From Paenibacillus aceti (GTDB lineage Bacteria > Bacillota > Bacilli > Paenibacillales > Paenibacillaceae): DNA of 64,000 nt. Every line of letters starts with the position of its first letter. Within the stretch, counting starts at the first letter, position 1. A model generated the notes under the pieces. That model saw nothing but the letters and a program-made list of their open reading frames with translations. It ran no database searches and had not been told where the DNA came from. The stretch lies in contig NZ_KZ987724.1 of NCBI RefSeq assembly GCF_003614185.1, positions 4,284,533 to 4,348,532 on the forward strand. Reading direction: 5' to 3'. The translations under genes and the position numbers were made by a program. Positions 46,101-54,280 of the stretch are shown in pieces.

Positions 46101-46914
46101 GCACTTTGGCGCGGCGGATTATTTTGCTAAGGTGAACGTTGAGAGCACGGACCGTCTGCTTGATCTGGCGCGCGGGAAGCAGGTGCGTTTCCATTACGTA
46201 TCCACGCTGGGGATTCCTGAGGATCTGGCCTTCCTGGGACGGTGGGAGCCGTTTATCGAAGGATGTGGCTATGATGCGGTTGCTACCGAGAATGTATATA
46301 CGAACAGTAAGCTCGAAGCGGAGAAGCTGGTGATTCAGGCCTGTGAGGAAGAGGGAGTGGCTGTCTCGGTATATCGGGTAGGTAATCTGTCCTGTTACTC
46401 CACTACGGGCGTATTCCAGAAGAACATCGACAATAATGCGTTCTATCGGATGCTGAAGGCGATGCTGCTGCTTGGCAAGGCGCCGAGCGTGCACTGGGAG
46501 GTAGACTTCACCCCTGTGGACTATGCAGGCGCGTCTATATCGGCCTTGGCTCTGCAGGAGAAGAGTGTCGGCAGACTGTTCCATATCTGCAATCCGGCGC
46601 AAATCGCTTATACCGCGATGGTCGATATTCTCCGTGAGTACGGCTACTCTATCGATCTGCTGGAATGGCCTGCCTATGAGGCGTGGCTGCTCGATCCGAA
46701 CGAGCCGAAGGATCAGGCTGGCATGGAGCTGGCGATGGCGCAGCTGGAGGGAGATGGAGCGAAGAACTCGATCTACCGCTTCGCCTGCCCTCAGACGAAT
46801 GAATTCCTGGCGGATACGAATGTCACCTGTCATGTTCCCGACGGCGAATTTTTCAGACGCATGATAGATTATGCGGTGCGCATCGGCTATTTCCCTGCTC
46901 CTCAAGCACAGTAA
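43198..46914 (+). CDS. One-module NRPS-like protein (truncated C, A, T, terminal reductase)
   Basis: The 1238-aa protein has four parts. Residues 1 to ~215 resemble only the C-terminal lobe of a condensation domain and lack the catalytic HHxxxDG. An adenylation domain follows (~225-740) with YTSGTTGRPKGV, FDASVF, NAYGPTE and YRSGDLVR. A carrier domain (GGHSLKI) has its phosphopantetheine serine at S792. A thioester-reductase domain (~865-1238) has LLTGATGYLGSS and YTNSK (Y1034, K1038). It should load an amino acid, or similar acid, and release it as an aldehyde or alcohol. By eye the specificity positions read D-A-F-G-V-G-A-V-V, giving no sure substrate. GTG follows AAGGAG by 9 nt. It lies 50 bp after the chemoreceptor with no terminator between. 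Confidence 0.9.
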   Translation: MSTILMDQKTREYWLRELQPPLSGFHIHTDYPNLTIASELRRITCALDMDPSQLERIAGSGDIQTWLLACYYVFLYRMSGEQDQIVGVKGPGGRLLPLRLHLEAEMSFSHLLSTIAERLNPLYAASLPIKEIEELISQSPVVQTIYGQDDTYESSRLNWYVHSEKQQWVVEIAYAGQLFKESTIRKFVSHFQCIGTAVLADPDMAVGDISIMTDEDRSAYETLNNTSRQWGVDLTITSMLKGAVERFSDRMALSSAEWSLTYEQLDRLSNQVAHALTDQGLDKGNFVAIYMERSMEAVVSMLGVLKAGGTYIPLDPEHPDDRNQYIIEDTRSRIVLTKGAYITKLQPLVADRAEEVKLLCFDLEQFSAYSAQPCQVSIEPDDVAYTIYTSGTTGRPKGVLIRHVGVVNLSMSTIDQLQFSEKDVILQYSTFSFDASVFDIFSALCCGARLHLLSNDQRYSVDSFTAAIQDTGATRIGILPTVFFNQLSTYLTEEEALKYQVIKSFVIGGEALPGESVRNLQRKLRHQPFIVNAYGPTEVTVVTTTHMIKEPIPEDLTTVSIGRPIANYEVLIVNEQDQLCPLNVMGELLIHSVGLAKGYLNLPDKTEEAFIVDPLNPASGKRFYRSGDLVRLLQDGGIEYMGRKDLQVKIRGYRIEIGEIEENLAKHELVKDVAVIAKEDESGEKVLLGFYTSKSGIEISKQELASFLKTKVPAYMVPGHFIMLNSMPLSPTGKIDRKRLGTYDIPAIVEEDSEYVAPNTELEREIAAAWERSLHRSRVGLHDNFFEIGGHSLKILETLVLLKPSFPKLKINDFFLYPTVHSMAGRVVELENETVEEDAFAGVEEIRDLAEYPRMFGGANLRTAAAQHHILLTGATGYLGSSLLYQLLQTSEATIYCLVRAKEGEDPYHRLAEVMQGYYGPEIVREMEARVVVVCGDLQQPDLGLSAQDATLLRQQLDSIIHCGAEVKHFGAADYFAKVNVESTDRLLDLARGKQVRFHYVSTLGIPEDLAFLGRWEPFIEGCGYDAVATENVYTNSKLEAEKLVIQACEEEGVAVSVYRVGNLSCYSTTGVFQKNIDNNAFYRMLKAMLLLGKAPSVHWEVDFTPVDYAGASISALALQEKSVGRLFHICNPAQIAYTAMVDILREYGYSIDLLEWPAYEAWLLDPNEPKDQAGMELAMAQLEGDGAKNSIYRFACPQTNEFLADTNVTCHVPDGEFFRRMIDYAVRIGYFPAPQAQ

Positions 46915-46930
46915 TTCAGTTTCAATTAAA

Positions 46931-46979
46931 AAAGGGCGTGCCCCGAAGTCACCCAGACTTTGTGGGCAACCCCTTTTTG
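46931..46979 (+). terminator. Terminator after the NRPS-like gene
   Basis: An A-rich start, AAAGGG with GTGCCC, pairs with GGGCA and CCCCTTT, followed by TTTTT. The loop is large. Confidence 0.7.
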
Positions 46980-47006
46980 TTATTTAGCGGCTGCACGAAT
47001 TCCAAA

Positions 47007-47185
47007 ACTGCAAATCTGCAGGCTTTATCGCCCGAACTCACCTGTTCTTGGTAAATTCCTGTAAATCTGCAGGCTTTTCTGCTGTTTTCTGCGAAATCAG
47101 GTCCGAGTTGGGGAAATACCTGCATTATCGCAGGAATTTGCCATTATGGGTCGCTGTAGTTGCGAAATTCCTGCAAAAATGCAGG
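47007..47185. repeat. Third cluster of CCTGCA-N4-TGCAGG palindromes
   Basis: Units are at 47007-47022 (first base differs, AATC), 47058-47073 (CCTGTA-AATC-TGCAGG), 47119-47134 (CCTGCA-TTAT-CGCAGG) and 47170-47185 (perfect, AAAA). Spacing is again 51, 61 and 51 bp. The order of flanks is reversed relative to the other two clusters, so this is an inverted copy of the block. Confidence 0.88.
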
Positions 47186-47194
47186 TTTGAAGAG

Positions 47195-47392
47195 TCGGAC
47201 TTTTAACGAAACAAGGTATCGCTATTTGCGCCCCAAAGGGGCTTTGCAATTTCTAACGAAACTGGGGGAGTGCTATCTGTGCAAATCAGGGGTCTAAATT
47301 GCGATTTTCCCTCGAATAACGATATGGTGTTTCCTTAGATTTTATTTATTACTGTTTTTGGGCAAATAGCGCTCTGGAGTTTCGTTAGAGGA
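47195..47392. repeat. TTTCGTTAGA/AACGAAAC repeat family
   Basis: Several imperfect copies occur in both orientations: AACGAAACAAGGTATCGCTA near 47203, TCTAACGAAACT near 47252, GGTGTTTCCTTAGA near 47324, and AAATAGCGCTCTGGAGTTTC then GTTAGAG near 47363. The same core is seen near 356-386 and at 18329-18354. No gene is seen here. Confidence 0.6.
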
Positions 47393-47526
47393 TGAATTGC
47401 AATCCGGAAGTGTCTATGTACTGTCTTTGAACGGCCAATAGTTCTACTTGACTAGTTTGAATCCTATCAATCATGGAAATGATAGAGATAAGAGAGTTGC
47501 AGTAACTATTGGAGGCGAGAATAGCG

Positions 47527-48273
47527 ATGAAGCAAATTATGTTGATTACGGATGGTTGTTCCAATGTTGGCGAGAGTCCGGTGATGGCGGCTGCATTGGC
47601 TCGGCAGGAAGGAATCACTGTTAATGTGGTAGGTATTGTCGATTACGGAGCGATCGGTGAGCTCGGCAGCATTGAAATCGAGGAGATCGCCAGAGCAGGT
47701 GGGGGGATGAGCCGACTGACAGGCACGGAGAAGCTGGCGCAGACGATGCAGATGCTGACCCGCAAGACTGTGGTCCAGACGATCCAGCAGGCGGTCAACA
47801 AGGAGCTGAAGCATATTCTAGGAGAATCCTCGGTCGAGGTGCTGCCGCCGGAACAGCGTGCTGAGGTCGTCGAGGTCATTGACGAGCTTAGCGAGAATAG
47901 TCCGCTGCAGGTCGCTCTGCTCATCGACGCCAGCGCCAGTATGAAGCCGAAGCTGGCTGCGGTGGAGGAGGCGATCCGCGATATGATGCTGAGCCTGGGG
48001 GCGAGGCAGGGCAGCAGTCAATTAGCGGTCTTCCATTTCCCGGGTGCGCATAGCGGGGAGGAAGCGGTACTCGATCTCGGTTGGACCAGTAATCTGGACT
48101 CTGCCCGCTCTATTTTCCAACGTCTTACGATGAGAGGGGCGACTCCGACCGGCCCCGCGCTCTTGAAGGTGATTGAATTCTTCCGTTATGGTAAACTGAA
48201 TGGACATAGAGGAATTCATGGTACGGATGAGAAAGGTGAAGGAGAAGCGATGCTTGGTGACTACGTCGTCTAA
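47527..48273 (+). CDS. yabS: VWA-domain protein YabS
   Basis: The 248-aa protein resembles YabS. It begins KQIMLITDGCSNVGESP and has a second half with the metal-ion-dependent adhesion (MIDAS) motif DASASM and a later GATPTGPALL. VWA proteins bind partners through a metal ion; here the partner may be the adjacent kinase. ATG 47527 follows GGAGG by 11 nt; a TTG at 47509 overlaps the ribosome binding site. Its end overlaps the kinase gene by 20 bp. Confidence 0.88.
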   Translation: MKQIMLITDGCSNVGESPVMAAALARQEGITVNVVGIVDYGAIGELGSIEIEEIARAGGGMSRLTGTEKLAQTMQMLTRKTVVQTIQQAVNKELKHILGESSVEVLPPEQRAEVVEVIDELSENSPLQVALLIDASASMKPKLAAVEEAIRDMMLSLGARQGSSQLAVFHFPGAHSGEEAVLDLGWTSNLDSARSIFQRLTMRGATPTGPALLKVIEFFRYGKLNGHRGIHGTDEKGEGEAMLGDYVV

Positions 48274-49198
48274 TTTGACCCTGCCGCCAGGGACGATTGT
48301 AACCGGCCGTTGGAAGGGTGAACGCTATTTGATACAGCGTCTGCTTGGACAGGGGGCTAACGGGGTTGTCTATTTGGTGAAGCAGATGAAGAGCGCAAGG
48401 CTATATGCTCTCAAGATGGGGTTTGATACCCTCGATCTGCAATCTGAAATCAACGTCCTCAAGGCGTTACAGCGAAAAAGGCGAAAGAACGGTTCTACAG
48501 GCAAAAGGGATCTCTCATATCTGGTAGAGGTGGATGATTACTCTCATCAGGGCAAGGAGATTCCTTTCTATGTTATGCGCTATGTGAAGGGTGAGCCGTT
48601 ACGCTCCTTCTTGACACAGCAGGGCAGCAGATGGCTGAATGTCGCCGGGTATTCGCTGCTGCAGCAGCTGGAAGGGCTGCATGATCTGGGGTTTACCTTC
48701 GGGGATTTGAAGCCGGAGAACGTCCTGGTCTCGCCCTATGGCGAGGTGGAATTGATCGATTACGGCGGAGTCAGCGAGAATGGCCGGAGCGTGCGGCAAT
48801 TTACAGAGTGGTATGATCGCGGCTACTGGGGCGCAGGAGGACGGACAGCGGAGCCGTCCTATGATTTATTCTCGTTCGCCGTTGTATGCATCCATTTACT
48901 GGCGGAGCCTTTGCTTAAGGAGGCTGCTATCAATCTGCCGCAGACCCGCAGCAAGAGCGATCTGCTGACGATCGTACGGAGAGAGTCCGCCCTGCAGCCT
49001 TATCGCAAATGGCTCGAACGGGCGCTGGAGGGGAAATTCCGTAGTACAGCGGAAGCGCGCCAGTTATGGAGGGAACAGGTCCAGAAGCAAGTTCTACAGC
49101 GTAAGTCCAAATCACCGACTCCGACGTGGATGATGGGGGCTTTTACGCTATCTGTGCTTTTACTTCTCTGCGCCTTATTTTTCACATTCTGGAATTAG
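48254..49198 (+). CDS. yabT: Ser/Thr protein kinase YabT (membrane-anchored)
   Basis: The 314-aa Hanks-type kinase has Gly-loop GQGANGVVYLV (32-42), the ATP-binding lysine K54 in YALKM, the catalytic loop FGDLKPENVLV (the usual HRD reads FGD), and DYG instead of DFG. A C-terminal transmembrane helix (GAFTLSVLLLLCALFFTFW) ends the protein, without extracellular sensor domains. This matches YabT, a DNA-stimulated kinase acting in spore development. I prefer TTG 48254 (AAGGAG 9 nt upstream, family length); ATG 48218 is possible and would add 12 residues. It overlaps yabS by 20 bp. Confidence 0.88.
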   Translation: MVTTSSNLTLPPGTIVTGRWKGERYLIQRLLGQGANGVVYLVKQMKSARLYALKMGFDTLDLQSEINVLKALQRKRRKNGSTGKRDLSYLVEVDDYSHQGKEIPFYVMRYVKGEPLRSFLTQQGSRWLNVAGYSLLQQLEGLHDLGFTFGDLKPENVLVSPYGEVELIDYGGVSENGRSVRQFTEWYDRGYWGAGGRTAEPSYDLFSFAVVCIHLLAEPLLKEAAINLPQTRSKSDLLTIVRRESALQPYRKWLERALEGKFRSTAEARQLWREQVQKQVLQRKSKSPTPTWMMGAFTLSVLLLLCALFFTFWN

Positions 49199-49235
49199 CA
49201 TTATAATGGGGAGACAACGAAGGAGGGATAGGCGC

Positions 49236-50684
49236 ATGAACAGTAGAATAATGCACCGATTAGTTGAGCAAGTGCGCCGAATCGGTCATGAGGAGATGCT
49301 GTGGTCTCCAGGAGATTGTATCGTTGTGGCCGTATCCGGAGGCCCTGATTCTGTTGCGCTTCTACATATATTGCATCATCTGGCCGCTGATCCTGAGCTG
49401 AAGCTTCGTCTGGTCTGCGCTCATGTAAATCACGGGTTCCGTGGCAAGGAATCGGATGATGAGGCGGAGGTCGTGCGTGAGATGGCACGCGGGCTTGGTA
49501 TTCCGTTTGAGCTAGGGGTGTTTGACGTACCTGCTTATATGAAGGAGACAGGACAGGGAACCCAGCTAGCTGCACGCGAGGTGCGATATGAGTTCCTGCA
49601 TCAGGTGGCAACGAAGTATCAAGCGGCATCCATCGCCTTGGCCCACCATGCGGATGATCAGGCGGAGACGGTACTGATGCGGATACTGCGGGGAAGTGGC
49701 CCATCCGGTCTAGCTGGCATGAGAATGAAGCGACATGAAAAAAATGTGGAACTTATCCGCCCACTGCTTCGTATATACAAGAATGACCTAATTCAAATGT
49801 GTGAAAAGTCTGACATACCATATGTTATAGATAGCACTAATTTATTGCCTAAGTATGCAAGAAATGCAGTCCGTCTGGATGTGCTGCCCTTTTTGGGGCA
49901 ATATAATAGCGGACTGACAGATTCTTTGAATCGTCTGGCTGAGGTGATCGGCGTTGAAGATGATTTTATGCAGCTGCAGGCAGAACAGGCATATCAGGAA
50001 TTGGTCTTGGTTGAAGGCGGAGTTTTCACTTTCAAGCTTGAGCCTTTTATTGCTCTACATGCTGCTTTACAACGGAGGTTGATTAAACTAATATTAAATT
50101 ATCTGCCTTTAGGCAGTGAAGAGAATGATTTTATCAAGATTGAAGCGATTCGCAAGGGTGCAATTCAGGATCGGCCTACAACATGGAGTCTTGATCTTGG
50201 TAGTGGACTGCGCTGTATACGTGAATATGATACGATTCGGTTTGTGGCTGATGCTGCGGGAAGTTCAGGTTTACCTTATACATATCTCGTGGAGCATTTT
50301 CCGGCTGAAGTATTAGTTCCGGGTACGGAGCATTGTTTGCGTTTCACCCGGAACGGAGCTGATATGAAGCCAGTATCCCTGGATGAATTAGGGGATAAGG
50401 AAGCGGCATTTGATGCGGATAAGCTCCTTTATCCGCTTACTGTTCGTTCCCGGTTGCCAGGCGATTTTATGAAAGTCATAGGATTAAATGGAAGCAAAAA
50501 AGTAAAGGATATTTTCATCGATGCGAAAATACCTCCTTCTTCTCGCCTCCAAATTCCTATGGTGACGGATGCAGAAGGTCGTATTATATGGATTCCCGGT
50601 GTTCGTCGTTCTGCAATCGCTGTAGTAAGCGAGCATACGTCTTCCGTTTTGCGAATAGTTTTGGATACGAGAAGGTTTGACTGA
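49236..50684 (+). CDS. tilS: tRNA(Ile)-lysidine synthase
   Basis: The 482-aa enzyme converts C34 of tRNA-Ile(CAU) to lysidine so it reads AUA. The PP-loop motif is VAVSGGPDSVALLHIL (31-46), followed by AHVNHGFRG, ALAHHADDQAETVLMRILRG, and a C-terminal substrate-binding domain. AAGGAGGG lies 8 nt before ATG 49236; ATG 49206 overlaps a TATAAT-like sequence and has no ribosome binding site. It precedes hpt and ftsH, as in B. subtilis. The second half of the gene is more AT-rich than its first half. Confidence 0.94.
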   Translation: MNSRIMHRLVEQVRRIGHEEMLWSPGDCIVVAVSGGPDSVALLHILHHLAADPELKLRLVCAHVNHGFRGKESDDEAEVVREMARGLGIPFELGVFDVPAYMKETGQGTQLAAREVRYEFLHQVATKYQAASIALAHHADDQAETVLMRILRGSGPSGLAGMRMKRHEKNVELIRPLLRIYKNDLIQMCEKSDIPYVIDSTNLLPKYARNAVRLDVLPFLGQYNSGLTDSLNRLAEVIGVEDDFMQLQAEQAYQELVLVEGGVFTFKLEPFIALHAALQRRLIKLILNYLPLGSEENDFIKIEAIRKGAIQDRPTTWSLDLGSGLRCIREYDTIRFVADAAGSSGLPYTYLVEHFPAEVLVPGTEHCLRFTRNGADMKPVSLDELGDKEAAFDADKLLYPLTVRSRLPGDFMKVIGLNGSKKVKDIFIDAKIPPSSRLQIPMVTDAEGRIIWIPGVRRSAIAVVSEHTSSVLRIVLDTRRFD

Positions 50685-50739
50685 AGCAGGAACTGCAGAT
50701 TTAAGGCATTCATAGTTTAACGTAGGAGGTTTACTTACT

Positions 50740-51279
50740 TTGCACAGTGACATTCAGGAAATTCTGTTCACAGAGGAGCAGATTCAAGCGAAGGTAGCAG
50801 AAATCGGCAAACAATTAAGCGAAGAGTATGAGGGGCGTAATCCGCTAATCATTTGTATTCTTAAGGGTGCTTTTATATTTATGGCGGATTTGGTGAAGCA
50901 GATTACAGTTCCCGTTGAGATGGACTTCATGGCTGTCTCAAGCTATGGATCTTCTACCCGGTCTTCGGGTGAAGTGAAGATTATCAAGGATCTGGATTCT
51001 TCCGTTGAAGGACGTGATATCCTGATTGTGGAAGATATTATCGATAGCGGACTGACGCTAAGCTATCTGGTAGATGTGCTCCAGCGTCGAAATGTAAAAT
51101 CAGTGAAGATCGCTACTCTGTTCGATAAACCGGCTCGTCGGACGGTTGAATTAAAGGCGGATATTTCCGGATTTATTCTGCCGGATGCGTTCGTGGTCGG
51201 ATATGGACTGGATTATGCTGAGAAATACCGCAACCTCCCTTATATTGGGGTGCTTAAGCCGGAGGTTTACTCCAGCTAA
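50740..51279 (+). CDS. hpt: Hypoxanthine phosphoribosyltransferase
   Basis: The 179-aa salvage enzyme makes IMP/GMP from hypoxanthine or guanine and PRPP. It shows the PRPP motif [30 protein letters not shown] and [19 protein letters not shown]. The start is TTG 50740 with AGGAGG 10 nt upstream. It lies between tilS and ftsH, the conserved order in Bacillota. Confidence 0.95.
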   Translation: MHSDIQEILFTEEQIQAKVAEIGKQLSEEYEGRNPLIICILKGAFIFMADLVKQITVPVEMDFMAVSSYGSSTRSSGEVKIIKDLDSSVEGRDILIVEDIIDSGLTLSYLVDVLQRRNVKSVKIATLFDKPARRTVELKADISGFILPDAFVVGYGLDYAEKYRNLPYIGVLKPEVYSS

Positions 51280-51379
51280 TTTCAGCCGCTGAAGCGGTCT
51301 GATGAGCATCATGCCCAATTTTTGAAAAGGCGTGTGCGGCTATGGTAAAATATCTTAAGGTTCTGAGAGGAGGTAGGGG

Positions 51380-53506
51380 ATGAATCGGTTCATCCGGAAT
51401 TCTGGTTTTTATTTGATACTTTTCTTAGTCGTGGTGGGCATCGCTCAATTTCTTATTGGCGGACAAGAGGAAACCGTCACCCCTAGTTATACAGAGTTGC
51501 GCCAGCAATTGAAGGCGGACAACGTGAAGGAATTAACCGGTAAATTTGACGGTTATGCCTATCTGGTAACCGGTGAGTATAAACAAAAAGTCAAGGATGA
51601 CAGAACGACGAAATTCTCTGCTTACATCCCGTTCGATGAGAATGTACTCAAGGAAATTACCGATCTTAGCGAGCAGAATGGATTTGAAGTTAAGTGGAAG
51701 AAAATGCAGGAGCAAAGCATCTGGCTTACTTTCTTGACTTCCATTGTTCCGCTGGCAATTATGTTTATCCTGTTCTTCTTCCTGTTCAATCAAGCGCAGG
51801 GCGGCGGCGGCAAGGTGATGAATTTCGGCAAGAGCCGGGCCCGTCTCTATAATGAGGAGAAGAAGAAGGTTACCTTTGAAGATGTGGCGGGGGCCGATGA
51901 AGAGAAGCAAGAGCTCGTAGAAGTTGTTGATTTCCTGAAAGACCCGCGCAAGTTCTCTGCAGTAGGCGCAAGAATTCCGAAGGGTGTCCTGTTGGTGGGC
52001 CCTCCGGGTACAGGTAAGACATTGCTCGCACGAGCAGTAGCTGGAGAAGCAGGCGTTCCGTTCTTCAGTATTTCCGGTTCTGACTTCGTTGAGATGTTCG
52101 TCGGTGTCGGTGCATCCCGGGTACGGGATCTGTTCGAGAATGCGAAGAAGAATGCTCCATGTATTATCTTCATTGACGAAATTGATGCGGTGGGACGTCA
52201 GCGTGGTGCCGGTTTTGGTGGCGGGCATGATGAACGCGAACAGACGCTCAACCAATTGCTTGTTGAAATGGACGGTTTCGGCGGTAATGAAGGAATTATC
52301 ATTATTGCGGCAACGAACCGTGCCGATATTCTTGACCCGGCCTTGCTTCGTCCGGGACGCTTCGACCGTCAGATTACGGTAGACCGTCCGGATGTGAAGG
52401 GCCGTGAGGCAGTGCTTAAGGTACATGCCCGCAACAAACCGCTGACGAATGATGTTCGTCTTGATGTCATTGCGAAGCGGACGACTGGATTTACCGGCGC
52501 AGATTTGGAGAACCTGCTTAACGAAGCTGCCTTGCTGGCAGCGCGCCGTAATCGTAAGGATATTTCCATGACTGAGGTTGATGAGGCGATCGACCGCGTC
52601 ATCGTAGGTACTGAGAAACGCAGCCGCGTGATCAGCGACCGTGAGAAGCGCATCGTCGCTTTCCACGAAGCGGGACACACGATTGTTGGATATTTCCTGG
52701 CGAATGCCGATATGGTTCACAAGGTAACGATTATTCCGCGCGGACGCGCTGGTGGTTATGTCATCATGCTGCCGAAGGAAGATCGGATGCTGGTGACGAA
52801 GCAGGAGCTGCTTGAGAAGGTTACTGGCCTTCTGGGCGGGCGTGTATCCGAGGAACTGTTCATCGGTGAGATCGGTACTGGAGCTTATAGTGACTTCCAG
52901 CAAGCGACCAGCATCGTACGCAGTATGATTGTTGAGTATGGCATGAGCGAGAAGCTGGGCCCAATGCAATTTGGAACGTCGCAAGGGCAAGTATTCCTCG
53001 GCCGTGATTTCGGCCATGAGCAGAACTATAGCGATCAAATCGCTTATGAGATTGATCAGGAGATGCAGCGCTTCATTAGCCAGTGCTACGAGCATTGTAA
53101 GCAAATTCTGACGGAGCATTCCAAGGAGGTTCATCTGATTGCAGAAACCTTGCTTGAAGTGGAAACCCTGGAATACGATCAGATCGATCAATTGATCAAG
53201 CATGGCCGATTGCTGGAGGCTGGCGAGAAAGTTGACGGTAATGACGAGGGCTCCTCTGAATCTGGGGAACCGATCGTTGATTCGATCGGTGACGTGAAGG
53301 TTCGCATTCAAGGCAAGCCTGATGAAGCGAACGCTGGTATCCCTAGAGGGGACATTCCTAACGATGTGCCAGGTGGCTCGGCTAACGATGTCACACAGGA
53401 CCCTGTCGTGGATGCTCCACAAGGAACTGTCGGCGATACTCCGGTTAAGCCGGAAGATGGCGACAATAATGGATCAAATAACGGCGGCGGTACGCCTACC
53501 GTATAA
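51380..53506 (+). CDS. ftsH: ATP-dependent zinc metalloprotease FtsH
   Basis: The 708-aa membrane protease has two N-terminal transmembrane helices ([36 protein letters not shown]), an AAA domain with Walker A GPPGTGKT (~207-214), the second region of homology [19 protein letters not shown], and the zinc motif HEAGH (429-433). It degrades membrane and regulatory proteins. The C-terminal ~75 residues form an unusually long, low-complexity tail (Asp/Val/Gly/Asn-rich). AGGAGG precedes ATG. Confidence 0.96.
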   Translation: MNRFIRNSGFYLILFLVVVGIAQFLIGGQEETVTPSYTELRQQLKADNVKELTGKFDGYAYLVTGEYKQKVKDDRTTKFSAYIPFDENVLKEITDLSEQNGFEVKWKKMQEQSIWLTFLTSIVPLAIMFILFFFLFNQAQGGGGKVMNFGKSRARLYNEEKKKVTFEDVAGADEEKQELVEVVDFLKDPRKFSAVGARIPKGVLLVGPPGTGKTLLARAVAGEAGVPFFSISGSDFVEMFVGVGASRVRDLFENAKKNAPCIIFIDEIDAVGRQRGAGFGGGHDEREQTLNQLLVEMDGFGGNEGIIIIAATNRADILDPALLRPGRFDRQITVDRPDVKGREAVLKVHARNKPLTNDVRLDVIAKRTTGFTGADLENLLNEAALLAARRNRKDISMTEVDEAIDRVIVGTEKRSRVISDREKRIVAFHEAGHTIVGYFLANADMVHKVTIIPRGRAGGYVIMLPKEDRMLVTKQELLEKVTGLLGGRVSEELFIGEIGTGAYSDFQQATSIVRSMIVEYGMSEKLGPMQFGTSQGQVFLGRDFGHEQNYSDQIAYEIDQEMQRFISQCYEHCKQILTEHSKEVHLIAETLLEVETLEYDQIDQLIKHGRLLEAGEKVDGNDEGSSESGEPIVDSIGDVKVRIQGKPDEANAGIPRGDIPNDVPGGSANDVTQDPVVDAPQGTVGDTPVKPEDGDNNGSNNGGGTPTV

Positions 53507-53517
53507 GATTGGGATAA

Positions 53518-53560
53518 CACAACAGGAGGGCCAGAGATGGTCCTCCTGTTGTGCTTTATG
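53518..53560 (+). terminator. Hairpin/terminator after ftsH
   Basis: A 12-bp perfect stem, CACAACAGGAGG (53518-53529) with CCTCCTGTTGTG (53542-53553), follows the ftsH stop. Only a short CTTTA follows, so the T-run is weak. Confidence 0.65.
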
Positions 53561-53756
53561 TGGAAAATGAGATGGGTAACGGATGTTTTGCCGAAGGCGA
53601 AAACGTATATTTTTATCAGGAGTACAATTGGTGTATGTGTTCACTATATCTTTGAGGGAGAGGATCACGCGTTCATGTGCTCCATTCCACTGGCGCAGGC
53701 TAGTTTATAAGTGCAAATATGCAGCTATATGGGTGCGTAGCGCGCTCTACCTGAGA

Positions 53757-53892
53757 AATAACTGCTATTATACAATTATTCGGACGGATTTTTCTACAAA
53801 CGGGGCTTTGGTCAGGGAATAGTTGTATTTACGCAGTTATTTTCCGATTCCAGGGCTGTTTTCTGTAGGATAGGTGTATTTTAGCAGTTATT
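53757..53892. repeat. Three copies of a 24-bp AATAACTGC repeat
   Basis: Copies at 53757-53780 (plus), 53818-53841 (minus) and 53869-53892 (minus) share AATAACTGC, four variable bases, then ATACA and YTATT. Flanking DNA is AT-rich and non-coding. It differs from the CCTGCA family. Confidence 0.7.
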
Positions 53893-53920
53893 AGCGGCCT
53901 AAGCTGTTGAACTAAAGAAA

Positions 53921-54095
53921 GGGCAGTCCCCTTGGTAGCGGGGTTTGGTAAGGTGCGAGCTATCCGGACAGGTGGTCGACCGACCCAACGTCATGCAGCG
54001 AACACCCCGCGCTAAGGACTGGGCGATAGCTGCGAATAGGGTTACTGTGGTAACTACTTAACCCATTGCTGCTACTATCCGGTTCGTTGTAGAGC
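53921..54095 (+). ncRNA. Candidate structured RNA with a pseudoknot
   Basis: Stem A pairs CAGTCC (53924-53929) with GGACTG (54016-54021) and continues TAGC-GGGGT (53936-53944) with ACCCC-gc-GCTA (54004-54014). Stem B pairs AGCTATC (53958-53964), inside the loop of A, with GATAGCT (54025-54031), outside it, making an H-type pseudoknot. Downstream are a hairpin GGGTTA/TAACCC (54039-54044/54059-54064) and CTAC/GTAG (54072-54075/54089-54092). There is no coding frame. The strand is assumed plus. The family is not recognised with confidence; pattern and size suggest testing HEARO/IscB omega RNA and other Rfam classes. Confidence 0.55.
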
Positions 54096-54120
54096 GTGTG
54101 AATGATGTCACTCAGATTGA

Positions 54121-54161
54121 TTGACAGTACCACCCACCTTGTGTAAATTAATTGTTAACAC
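54121..54161 (+). promoter_or_regulatory. Promoter of the nad operon with candidate operator
   Basis: TTGACA (54121-54126), 17 bp, TAAATT (54144-54149). An imperfect palindrome, GTGTAAA (54141-54147) with TTAACAC (54155-54161), overlaps the -10. In Bacillota nad genes are often repressed by NiaR; linking this palindrome to NiaR is speculation. Confidence 0.6.
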
Positions 54162-54280
54162 CGTGTGAATCACGGCACGCATAGGGATACGCGGAAATAG
54201 CGTTGAAACCGGCGGGCTGTTTGTTATAGAGAGAAGCCGCGGCATAGAATCGTGAGCGCATGTAGGGGAGGAAGGTTCAA

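Noticed and set aside
45889-46905. 338-codon minus-strand frame opposite the reductase domain
   Set aside because: Antisense shadow of the NRPS-like gene; no family features.
51533-53422. Long open frame (about 629 codons) on the minus strand, opposite ftsH
   Set aside because: It is fully antisense to the clear FtsH gene, has no ribosome binding site or domain, and reflects codon bias of the real gene.
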